Below are positions 54,978-64,000 of a stretch of 64,000 nucleotides of DNA, piece after piece. Both the position numbers and the translations under genes were made by a program. The stretch is taken from positions 1,488,001-1,552,000 of the forward strand of contig WBMQ01000003.1 in the NCBI GenBank assembly GCA_016630905.1. The letters are read 5' to 3'. The notes under the pieces are model-generated. The model saw only the letters and a list, made by a program, of their open reading frames with translations, made no database searches and was not told the origin of the DNA. How positions within the stretch are numbered: position 1 is the first letter of the stretch; each line of letters opens with the position of its first letter. The stretch is from Capillidium heterosporum (lineage: Eukaryota > Entomophthoromycota > Entomophthoromycetes > Entomophthorales > Capillidiaceae).

Positions 54978-55967
54978 TTACTGAGTGCAGTAGCCTTTAC
55001 CTTTGGCATTGACCTTACATTGAGAGTTGTTGGGGCAGTTGAACTGGTGGGCGTACTGGGCATTGATGCAGACACCGACCATCTTATTGGTGAAACATAC
55101 TGTATCCCCTGAATCGGTACATCTACCTTTGGGGTACTTTCCATCATCACTAGGTTGTTGAGGACTTCCACCTTGACTGGGGTTGCCACTTTGTTGCTCA
55201 CCTTGGCTGTTGACGTACTGTTTAATCCAATTAACGTAGGTGGAAACTCTAGAGTAAGCGGCACCATAACTGTCACAGTTCTCTGTCCCGTATGATACGA
55301 TACCAACTACGGTACGTTGGTCCCCAGTAATGATAGGACCTCCTGAATCACCTTGACAACTATTGGACCCTTGCTGCTTGGCAGCGGCACAAAAGTGACT
55401 CTGTTGGTTAAAGACACCAAAGGTCCGTTGGCAATAGCCAGGGTTTACAATGGCCATATCCAACTCTTTGAGGGTTTGTGACGTATTACCGCCGGCTGAA
55501 GTCCTACCCCAACCAATGACTCTAACGGTTGAACCTTCCGAGGCTGAATTACCGGTATCCAGGTTTAGGTAAGTGGTCATAGCTGAATCAGGGCGAACTT
55601 GGATTACTGCAACATCGTTGGCGATGGTTGTAGGATTGTACTGGGGATGAGGGATGACGTTTGTAGCTTGGAGTTGAGTAGCCTGTCCAGAAGCTAGGTT
55701 GTGAATGTTGCCTCGGATACGGTAGGCTTGAGGGTTGCGACTCGTAATACAGTGCGCAGCAGTTAGAACTGCATTTGGTGCTATCAAAGACCCACCGCAC
55801 TGGATCTTGTTGTCGATTATGATGTGGACCATGAACTTGTACTGGCCCGGGGTAGCTTCACGTCCACCTATGATACGAGATTCAGGTCCTTCTTTTGTTA
55901 CCGATTGACCAGTGACTGCCATCAAGGCAATAAGGGTTACTATACATTTTGATAGAGAGAGCATCAT
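54978..55967 (-). CDS. Secreted serine protease with C-terminal Cys-rich module (protease 4)
   Basis: Intronless, 328-329 residues (start at 55967 or the next Met, 55964; the latter aligns with the sisters). Signal peptide, propeptide ending ESR, then IIGGREATPGQYKFMVH. His71, Asp117 and Ser207 are conserved (numbering from the second Met). The S1 residue is Asn (QQGSNSCQGDSGGP) instead of Asp, so trypsin-like Arg/Lys preference is doubtful. The C-terminal module GRCTDSGDTVCFTNKMVGVC...NCPNNSQC...GYCTQ is nearly identical in protein sequence to that of protease 2. Catalytic-domain DNA is clearly more diverged from proteases 2 and 3 than those are from each other. Confidence 0.92.
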   Translation of the reverse strand: MMLSLSKCIVTLIALMAVTGQSVTKEGPESRIIGGREATPGQYKFMVHIIIDNKIQCGGSLIAPNAVLTAAHCITSRNPQAYRIRGNIHNLASGQATQLQATNVIPHPQYNPTTIANDVAVIQVRPDSAMTTYLNLDTGNSASEGSTVRVIGWGRTSAGGNTSQTLKELDMAIVNPGYCQRTFGVFNQQSHFCAAAKQQGSNSCQGDSGGPIITGDQRTVVGIVSYGTENCDSYGAAYSRVSTYVNWIKQYVNSQGEQQSGNPSQGGSPQQPSDDGKYPKGRCTDSGDTVCFTNKMVGVCINAQYAHQFNCPNNSQCKVNAKGKGYCTQ

Positions 55968-56965
55968 AATAATGGTTTAAAAGTATCTAATGAGGTTATT
56001 TAAAAGTTTGTTTTAGTTAAAGCTAGATGATCTTGCTTATTTAAATACTGTCAATTTTTTAGAATTTTGCTCACCTCAGCCCATTTCGTATGCCTTGGAC
56101 CCTTCAACTATTCTATTTTAAGAAGTAGTATGACACCGTCCTCCATAGATAAAAATCATGTGTCTATGGGTAACTGTATACATAACCTACGTATGTTAGT
56201 TCTAAAATTATAAAAGCTAGGGCCACTATATTGGTTTTCATTCTGGGAGTCGAATTCAATTACTTGCTTTGTAAACCCGCAAAGCTTCGCTGCGGTTCAA
56301 AAAAGTTTATACCCATATTTCATACATTTTCAGTTGTACAATATATATTAGATACTCATCTTGATTAACAGAACCAGCGTATGGATTCATGCAATTTATA
56401 AGTGACAGTATTTGAAAGCTGATAGTTGTAATACAGGTACTCGTTCTAATATACGGTAAGCCTGCTTTTTAAGAATGGTATAGTAAACTAAGAAGCACTA
56501 ATATAAAGCTAGTATGTTTTTTAGCTTGCTTAAATCACATCATAGTTCCAACATATATTAGGCAATATACCCGCCATACTTAAAAGAATATATCTATTTG
56601 TAAAGTCAATCCAGTACCTGGTTAAATTTTGAAATGTCTTGGATTGGAGTTAATGATGATGGAAATCAGGTTCTTTCAGAAGTGATATTTTTGGATTATA
56701 CATATACTATAGTTTATTTATCATTTCAATAGAATGGCCTAAGTAGCAACAAAAGTATATACCTGTTAAATAGAATATAAACAGGAGTTAGAGGAGTGAG
56801 ATGTACTTGAAATAAAGCACAAAGGTATCTCATATATCTATTATAAAAATCAGAGTTAAGTGTATGATTTCTTTTATTCCTTTTAAAATAATCTAAAGCA
56901 CATACATAAGTGAAATAGCATGGCAAACGTACAATATAACGTGTCAAAAAGTCAAAATATATTTT
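55968..56965. other. Intergenic, promoter of protease 4 on its left side
   Basis: Promoter modules at 56038-56300 are listed separately. The remainder up to the complex I gene shows nothing recognisable. Confidence 0.5.
56038..56300 (-). promoter_or_regulatory. Conserved promoter modules of protease 4
   Basis: Read on the minus strand. Module I is 56282-56300 (TTGAACCGCAGCGAAGCTT). Module II is 56138-56162 (CACATGATTTTTATCTATGG). Module III is 56078-56122 (CTTAAAATAGAA followed by GTCCAAGGCATACGAAATGG). A TATTTAAA-type box lies near 56038-56047. Distances to the ATG (about 315, 170, 111 and 75) parallel those of proteases 2 and 3. Confidence 0.55.
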
Positions 56966-58636
56966 CTAGAAATGGGGAGAAGCGTTGGCAGTGGAACGAA
57001 TTTTGGAGGCGTTGTACTGGGCAATTCGCTGTTCCATTTCGGGCCTGAAGTGACGGATGAGTCCTTGTACGGGCCAAGCGGCGGCATCCCCGAGGGCACA
57101 GATGGTATGACCTTCGATCTGCTTGCTAAGTTCCTATACAGTCGTTAGTTTCAATAAAGAAATAATAGTTACCTCCATCATGTCGATCTCGGCAACCTTG
57201 GCATCGCCCTTCTCGAACCTCGTCATCATGTTGGCCAACCAACCAGTACCTTCACGACAAGGAGTACACTGGCCACAGGACTCGTGTCGGTAGAAGGCAG
57301 AGAGTCGGGAAATAGCAGCGATCATGTCAGTAGACTTGTCCATGACAATGACGGCGGCGGTACCGAGACCAGATTGGGCGTCACGCAATGAATCAAAGTC
57401 CATCAACACTTCCTCACAGATGTTCTTGGGTAGGACGGGAACTGAAGAACCGCCAGGGATGATACCGAGCAAGTTATCCCATCCACCGCGAACGCCACCG
57501 CAGTGGCGCTCGATAAGGTCCTTGAGGGGGATACTCATCTCCTCTTCAACGGTGCATGGGGTGTTGACGTGTCCAGAGATACAGAATAGCTTGGTACCAG
57601 AGTTACGGGCACGACCTAACGAAGCGAACCATTCGCCGGTACGACGGCAAATGGTGGGTGCGACAGCAACCGTCTCTACGTTAGCTACGGTGGTAGGGCA
57701 ACCGAATAAACCGACATCGGCAGGGAACGGAGGCTTAAGACGGGGCTTACCCTGTTTGCCTTCAATAGACTCGATGAGAGCGGTTTCTTCACCACAAATG
57801 TAAGCACCAGCTCCGCGGTGAATGTACACGTCAAAGTCATATCCCGAACCACAGGCGTTCTTACCAATCAAGCCCTCTGTGAACTGTTAAAGAGGAGCGT
57901 TATATAAAACTACCTTTGTATGCCTCGTCAATGGCAATTTGGAGATTCGATGCTTCATTGTAAAACTCACCACGAATGTAGATATAGGCTGCTATATTTA
58001 GAACAACAAAGCTATGATTAAAAAATTACCGGCGTTGGCATTCATGGCTCTACCAGCAACTAAACAACCTTCAACCAACTTGTGAGGGTCGTGACGCATG
58101 ATCTCCCTATCCTTACAGGTACCAGGTTCACCTTCATCAGCATTGATAACCAAGTAGCGAGGACTATATTAGTGTTAAAAAGAAATTTAAACCATATAGT
58201 TACCGTTTATCGTTGGTATCGACAACTGGCTTGTTCATGAACGACCATTTGAGGCCGGACGGGAACCCAGCGCCACCACGGCCACGGAGTCCCGATGCCT
58301 TGACTTCGTTGATGATCCAGTCGTGCCCTTTGAGCAAAATTTCCTTCGTTTTATACCAGTCACCACGTGCCTTGGCACCCTTCAACTTGAAATCGTGGTA
58401 GCCGTACAGGTTGGTGAAAATACGATCCTCATCCTTCAAGCCACCGTAGGTACGGAGGGGGATGTTGGTTTCGGTAGCCAAACCAGCTACCCTTTGGTTT
58501 ACTACCGAAATACCCTTTGTCGAGTTGTTGTGTAAGGCACTCAGGCGGGTCAAGGTCCTTTTAGAAGCTACAGAAACATTAGCTTTTGTAAATTTAATAA
58601 GGTACCTTGAGCTAAGTGCTTAGAAGACTTGAGCAT
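56966..58636 (-). CDS. NDUFV1: NADH:ubiquinone oxidoreductase 51-kDa (flavoprotein 1) subunit
   Basis: NADH-binding, FMN- and [4Fe-4S]-carrying subunit of mitochondrial complex I. Six exons (58606-58636, 58204-58567, 58030-58163, 57914-57991, 57173-57876, 56966-57133) join to 492 residues. The basic N-terminus ([20 protein letters not shown]) is a mitochondrial presequence. Motifs: FMN loop [36 protein letters not shown], and NADH region [20 protein letters not shown] with PPFPA. The cluster ligands are [14 protein letters not shown] and the fourth Cys in [13 protein letters not shown], the latter in the last exon. Complete and in frame, so the organism has a proton-pumping complex I, unlike Saccharomyces. 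Confidence 0.95.
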
Positions 58637-59349
58637 GTTGACTAGCAATCGAAGCAGTTAGTGAGGTTGTTTGAATTGCTTTATCGGAGAGGTGGAAGCT
58701 AATTCCCTACAGGTTTTAGAGTATAGATATACTTACCAAGTTCAAATAGATCTAAAAAATCTTAATCTTGATTTAGTTTTTATCTTAGATACTAATCAAA
58801 TCTGTAAACTGCATTGCTGAAATTTTTAGCCAATCGTAAGATGAACTTTGATCAAATAGATACTCCTTACGTTTAACAATAGATGTCCAAAGTTGGTTTT
58901 TCAGAAAGACAGTTATGGACAAGTGTTAGAAACAGAAGCAGTATTAGGGTTGGTAATACTGTTCAGATTTAATTATAACTTTTCCTGGATTATAAGTATT
59001 AAAGATGTAAATTAACTTTGAACAAGCTGCTTTATATAAATATCTTCTAATAGCTCCTACAAAACCAATCTAGTTGCTGAAACTTTTCCTAAAGCATATA
59101 GATCCGGGTTTATTGTATCCAATCCCAAGTTATTTACTCACATATCCTTTTCTCAATAAAGTTGTCTACGTATATAAACTTTTCAATACTAAACTAGACT
59201 TATATTTCAAAATGAAAAATTTCAAATGGCAAATTGGACGAATCAACTCCCAATTCCAAAAAATGGCAAACTCTTATTCGTCATTAGGTTTAACAGGCAT
59301 TTAGTATGCAACAAAAGATTTATCCATCCAAGCTTACAACCTGACGAAA
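58637..59349. other. Divergent intergenic region
   Basis: Promoters of the complex I subunit and TRA2. The ORF at 59074-59304 has no supporting features. Nothing else recognised. Confidence 0.5.
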
Positions 59350-60318
59350 ATGGACGCTCCTGAAGAGATAGTGAGTTTAGAACATGAGAAATCGACTTAA
59401 CCTTTCTAAAGAGAAATGGGGAGGATCGTCCACCAAGAGATATTCATGAACCACGTGAACGCGACTCTCGAGACCACAGAGAGCATAGAGATTACCATGA
59501 GCGTGAGCCACGTGAGCTACGTGAACCTAGAGACTACTATGAATCTAGGGAGCCTCGCGACTATCATGAGCGTGAGTACCGTGAGCCACGTGAATACCGC
59601 TCCTCCATGTCTAGAGGTGATTACCATAGCCACCGTTCCAGAAGTCGTAGCCCCCACCGGAGCTACAGCCGTGAGCGTCACCACAGGTAGGCAACTTTAT
59701 ATATTTTGCTAACTTAGTGCTTAGACGCTACCGTAGTCGTTCCCGTTCCGGCGAACGTTATGCAAGATCCCGTCGCGAACGTCCTCCCCGTGACTTCTAC
59801 GCTCGGGTACTTGAAATGTTCAACTTTTACTAAAGTTTAGGAAAATCCCCCACCGAGCGACGTTCTAGGTGTCTTTGGTTTAAGTGCTAGCACCCGTGAA
59901 CGTGATTTGGATCTTTTATTCAGCAAATATGGCAAAGTGGAGCAGGTCAAGATTATCTACGATCGCGCTGTAAGCCAAATTCAAGAATATTGCTAACTTT
60001 GCTTTAGTCGGGAACTTCCCGTGGTTTCGGATTCATCAACTTTGCTACTATCGAAGAGGCATCCATTGCCAAGTCTAAGCTAGATGGGATGGTAATTTTT
60101 GTGTTTGATATGCGCTAACACTGCAGTTCGTCCATGAACGTTGCATTCGTGTAGATTATTCTATTACCCACCGAGCTCACAGCCCTACCCCCGGTGAGTA
60201 CATGGGAGAACCTCGACGCTCCTCTCGTTCCTCCCACCATCAGTCCCGTCGACCCCGTTCCCGTACTCCAGAGTACGAACGCCGTGGAAGTTACTACCGC
60301 ACCCCACCCCGCCACTAA
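59350..60318 (+). CDS. Transformer-2 (TRA2)-like SR splicing factor
   Basis: Sequence-specific splicing enhancer protein. Six exons (59350-59370, 59412-59686, 59725-59806, 59841-59969, 60008-60091, 60127-60318) give 260 residues. The N-terminal region has Arg/Glu/His/Tyr-rich repeats (YHEREPRELREPRDYY), then RS dipeptides. The RRM starts NPPPSDVLGVFGLSASTRER, with RNP1 SRGFGFINF, and closes with the diagnostic TRA2 linker RVDYSITHRAHSPTPGEYMG. A short Arg/Ser-rich end follows. RS-RRM-RS order matches TRA2. The first exon is only 21 nt. Dipteran TRA2 controls sex splicing; in fungi the role is general exon definition. Confidence 0.92.
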
Positions 60319-61306
60319 AGCTTCCAGCCAACATCGCAGGCTATGGATTACTTTGAAGTCTATTTGAACTATCGAATCTACCTACTGTGAAATGAAATGC
60401 TTGTTTCGAAGGTATACTTACTTTTTCTTCATCTTTTAACTTTTGTATTTCTTATTTCAAAGTAGTACAACACACTTGAAATATTTTTGATTCAGAATTT
60501 GAAGGTGAGAAGTTCATCAAGATTTGAAGAGTTATGAGTTATTTCAACAGATGAGACATAAAATTCAAGTATGAAATGAGTGAAGAATATTGAGTATTGT
60601 TGAGCTTATATGAAAACAAAGTGAAGATATTATCAAGTTCAAGGTTTACATGAGTTTTGTTGGTATATACTTGATATTACAGCTTCTCTATAAAAGCTTT
60701 CGATATGACACAAACAATAGTGGGTTTCCATAGACTTTCATATTATTTTTATAAAGGGTTGCCCAGTATGTTATAATTATGAAGATCCAAGTCCTCTATC
60801 GATATAAAGTAAAGAAATTTGAGTTTATAGATAGTAACCTTTTCTCTTTTGTTTATGAGTTATAAAGAACTTGTGTAGAGTAATGTTCAAGAGTAATATC
60901 TAATGCTATCGACTATTAACTTTAGATCTGTAGTTAAACTAGCACAATCAGATTTGCTAAGGTGAATATGCAATATTTTACTATTTAAAGTTTATATCAG
61001 TTTTAAAAATATCGCCTCTTACGACTACACCTTTGATCTGAAGTTACTGCTAAGAGTTTTTAACAAGATGAAGTGCTCAGGACCAAGTTTAAGCTTAACA
61101 AAAGTTCCAACTTACAAGGAAAGTAGAAAGTTACATCAAATTAAACAGCTAGTATATACTAACACATATTTGAACAAGATGAAGTTATCAGGAACTAAAT
61201 GATTTTACAACAGAATGTATTATAAACTCGTACTGCTTTCTAAAAGTTGACTACAAGTAGTATTTACAAGCTGGTAAACATGTGGTCGAACAGCCAACAA
61301 ATTTAA
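60319..61306. other. Convergent intergenic region, 1 kb
   Basis: 3' flanks of TRA2 and QTRT2. AT-rich with AAGTT/GAAGTTC-rich low-complexity stretches near 60480-60660; no gene recognised. Confidence 0.5.
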
Positions 61307-62780
61307 TCATTTCGACTCCAAAAAGGGAAACCAGTTTGTCTCGCCGTACAGCTCTATAAACTTATCCTTCTTTACTTGAAAGCTACCGTCCTCTATAGTC
61401 TCTCTTATCGTCTTGAAGAAATCCAAGTATACCTGTAGGTTATGACTAAAAGTAAAAAGCTAAGCATCAAAGTTTTGTAGCAAAATAGTACCTCAAAAGT
61501 AAAGTGTACGCCAACATTTCCTTAGTATTGAGTAAGTGGGTGATGTAGGCCCTCGAAAATTTGGTTTCACAGGTGTAACATTCACATACCCTACTACCTT
61601 CAGAAATGGTCGACAGATCTTCTTGGTAGGGAGATTGGAAGTCGGAAGTGGGACGATTCAAATCCATTAGGATTTGGGATTGAGTAACTTGGTCCAAGTT
61701 GTCGAGGAGGTTGAAGGTCAGTGCAAATCCATTATTTGCTGCTAGTAGGGGGTACCTATTGCAAAAAATTAGATTGATAAAAGTGGTAAAGGTACGTTGT
61801 GTCAAAGACGTCGATTCCATGGGATACAGCGTGTAGGATCGAGGCTAGTGCCAAGTGTCAATAAAAGTATTTTTTAAAATGTACTTGGATCCACAAAATC
61901 AAAACTAAATCTTGGCTTCAGCTCGGTCTCTTTGTCTTCGTTCAACAAGCCAACCGTATAATTTACTTGGTTCAGTACGTTGTCCAAGTTACCGTTGAAG
62001 TTGGTCAACAGGTACCCGCCAATCCTATTCTTGAAGGGCAAAGTACTTGAGACCGACTTTTGTCGAAATCGCTCTATACTTCCACCAACTAAGGGTGCTA
62101 TCAATTCTCCCTTGAAATTTTCAACGTTTTCCGAACCCATGAAGTCTTCCAGATAATTGGAGGTTCGAGTTACTGACTTTTCAATGCGTTTAACAGCTAA
62201 TGGTTGAATCTCTTGGTTGGAATAATCGAGTTCAAAGTTGGGTACGGCGTCATACATGTTGACTATAAGGTCGGGTTGCAGCTGGTGGATAGTTTCCTCA
62301 AAGGACTTGAAGTCGAATTTTCGCGTTGCCTAAGCTGGTGGGTATAGAGATAAACTTTTGACCTGCCTTTAGGTAAGGAAGCTGGCTAAGTTGGTCGTTG
62401 AACTTTAGCGATTCGACTTCGAATAGGTCCATGAAGGTAGTTTCAGCCTATCGATAAATTTTAATTTGAAATGTTTAAATAAAAGTACCTGAGTCGATGT
62501 TAACTTCTTCAAGTCGTAGTTCTCCTGCTTACAGAACTTGAGAATGCCAGTTTTTATCTAGATAGAAGTTGATGCTGTTGTGAAGTAAATGGTCTCCTTC
62601 GCTTTTTAGCTTGTCCTTAACTTCCTGCAAGAGGTGGGGAACTAGGTTGTTGCTTTTGGTAATCAACATACAGTTGGGAGTAGGGAAATTCAACTTTGGG
62701 TCCAGGTTGATATGGCCTAACCGAGCTGCCATTGATGAAGATGACTTGAGGAGTTGGAAGTTGAGCTTGAGGTTGGTCAT
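61307..62780 (-). CDS. Queuine tRNA-ribosyltransferase accessory subunit 2 (QTRT2-like), with two apparent frame breaks
   Basis: Partner of QTRT1 in exchanging G34 for queuine in tRNAs with GUN anticodons. Exons 62489-62780, 61885-62447, 61796-61844, 61492-61755 and 61307-61445 total 1307 nt. Discounting one A in each of two A-runs (62551-62555 and 62318-62321) leaves 1305 nt, exactly 434 residues plus stop. The protein then reads RLGHINLDPKLNFPTPNCML, KTGILKFCKQENYDLKKL, TSLGNAKFDFKSFEETIHQL, and HAVSHGIDVFDTTYP. The zinc site is CECYTCETKFSRAYITHLLN with the final His in LLLRHN. Both breaks lie in homopolymers, so either indel errors or early decay. Confidence 0.82.
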
Positions 62781-64000
62781 ATGCTAGATCTATATCTATA
62801 ATATTTACTGCAATGAAGATTGAGTTCTAAAGTTGATATTTTGAAAATTCTTTTACCGAGTTCAATTTTTTGATCAAGATTTAGAACCAAACAGATTTTT
62901 TAAACTCTTGGATGATGGCCGATTTGGGGCAATAGTAAAGAACCAATAGAACTGAAGTATACTCTAATACTAGTGTATATTATTTGCTTGTGTTTAGAAT
63001 GCTATAGAATTACAACATTTACCAACAAAGTCCATATATATCCGAATAAACCCTTCAAACTGCTGCCATTTTCAACTATATGGAGTGCTATATATGTAGA
63101 GAAAGTAATATAGCGCCATAATTGGACTATAATCTAAATTGAATTTAGGCTTTTCAAATGAAAATACAGTAAAAATTTATGTATTGATTTTGGGGTATAT
63201 TAGAAAAGCTGGAAATTCAATTTCAAAGTAGAGGTAGGATGAATGTGCTGATGCTTTCGTATACTTCTATTTTGAGATTGGAGCTATTCTTGATAAAACA
63301 AAGAAATATCCATTTTTTGTATTTGGATTGATGAAATTGGCGGGTGTAATGCCTTGAACATTTGTATATGATTCGTACGGTAATGCTAAATCTCACTTAT
63401 ATATATTGAAATACCTGTCTATATTCCATCACTATATAGCTCTTCTGAGCAGTATTAGCGAGGAGTACAAGGTACAGTGGATAATATTTTGATGTCATTA
63501 TCAATCTCGTATCATTCCTTAATACTATAACTATTACAGTATAGTAAATACCATATAATCTATAGTAGATTAGTTCAAATTCTATACAAGTAGGATAATC
63601 ACCATATATATTCAAATTATATCATATGTATGTCTGTAAACGGCATATTGAATTAGTCATGATTTCTACCCAACAAAGTTGTGAAGCACTTAAAATCTTA
63701 GGTGGGGTACTACCAAAATGTTAGTCGATCGTACTGTGGGCAAGATGGATGGAGTTGAAAGTAAGCACATAATCAAAATTAAAGAAAATGATGTCTGTAT
63801 ATTTACTAAAATATATTAAAATGTCAGTTGTAGTGATTAATACTCTAAAAGAGTATATTCTTTTCCATCTTTTTGGGCAAGTATGAATCGGATAATATAT
63901 ATCTGAAGTTTGGAGTGCAGTAGATTGCTCCATTCCTATATGTCAAGCGGGAGAAAGAAATTGATGAATGTAATGATTTCCAAACATATAATCTATTGTT
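62781..64000. other. 1.2-kb right flank without a gene
   Basis: Promoter of the QTRT2-like gene, then AT-rich DNA. ORFs at 63397-63615 and 63721-63933 have no recognisable features. Confidence 0.5.

Noticed and set aside
41734-55967. Horizontal transfer of the proteases from insects or bacteria
   Set aside because: Trypsin-fold proteases are known from entomophthoralean and other fungi, and base composition and promoters match the surroundings; nothing in the window requires transfer.
1-64000. CRISPR arrays, insertion sequences, bacterial operons or integrated viral genes
   Set aside because: No spaced direct repeats, transposase or viral protein motifs seen; spliced genes on both strands show a eukaryotic nuclear locus.

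Overview
The window is nuclear DNA of an AT-rich, intron-rich fungus. Nearly every gene is split by very short GT-AG introns (mostly 31-60 nt, often with TAAC/TAAT near the 3' end). The gene content fits a fungus: a CSC1/OSCA channel, threonine synthase, carnitine acetyltransferase, a CreB/USP12/46-type deubiquitinase and mitochondrial bL31m. It also has genes kept in early-diverging lineages but rare in yeasts: GRHPR, QTRT2, TRA2 and a FBXO9/Hrt3 protein. Four secreted trypsin-fold proteases and a cluster of etherase-type glutathione transferases suggest a zygomycete-grade, perhaps entomophthoralean, fungus. That placement is inference from content, not a database match.

Layout. 1-4.5 kb holds GST-like genes on the minus strand (one cut by the window edge, one frame-broken, one intact) and a small secreted Cys-rich protein; a fourth GST lies at 14.3-15.2 kb. 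5.3-13.3 kb carries FBXO9/Hrt3, bL31m, signal peptide peptidase and a secreted-to-membrane Cys-rich type I protein. 15.9-32.3 kb is mostly housekeeping: CSC1 channel, USP, GRHPR, CLIP-170-like CAP-Gly protein, threonine synthase, tRNA-Leu(CAA) and an unidentified polytopic membrane protein. 33.1-37.3 kb is a tandem trio of intronless F-box-like proteins, two of which end in CaaX prenylation boxes. 38.1-40.1 kb is carnitine acetyltransferase, followed by a pseudogene with four in-frame stops. 41.7-56 kb is the accessory protease region: four paralogous secreted serine proteases with two alternative C-terminal tails and shared promoter modules, interspersed with tRNA-Ala(AGC), two unidentified proteins and a 3.7-kb gene-free stretch. 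57-62.8 kb returns to housekeeping genes: complex I 51-kDa subunit, TRA2 splicing factor and QTRT2.

How the genes fit together. The proteases look like one co-regulated secreted set that diversified at the S1 pocket and in the tail while being homogenised by gene conversion. The GSTs and the CaaX F-box trio are two further young local families with decaying members. Several otherwise conserved genes (GST copy 2, FBXO9, CLIP, QTRT2) contain lone 1-nt frame breaks. Their repeated pattern means assembly or read indels must be excluded before any is called a pseudogene. The candidates I rate most novel are the CaaX-tailed F-box family and the promoter and tail modularity of the protease family.
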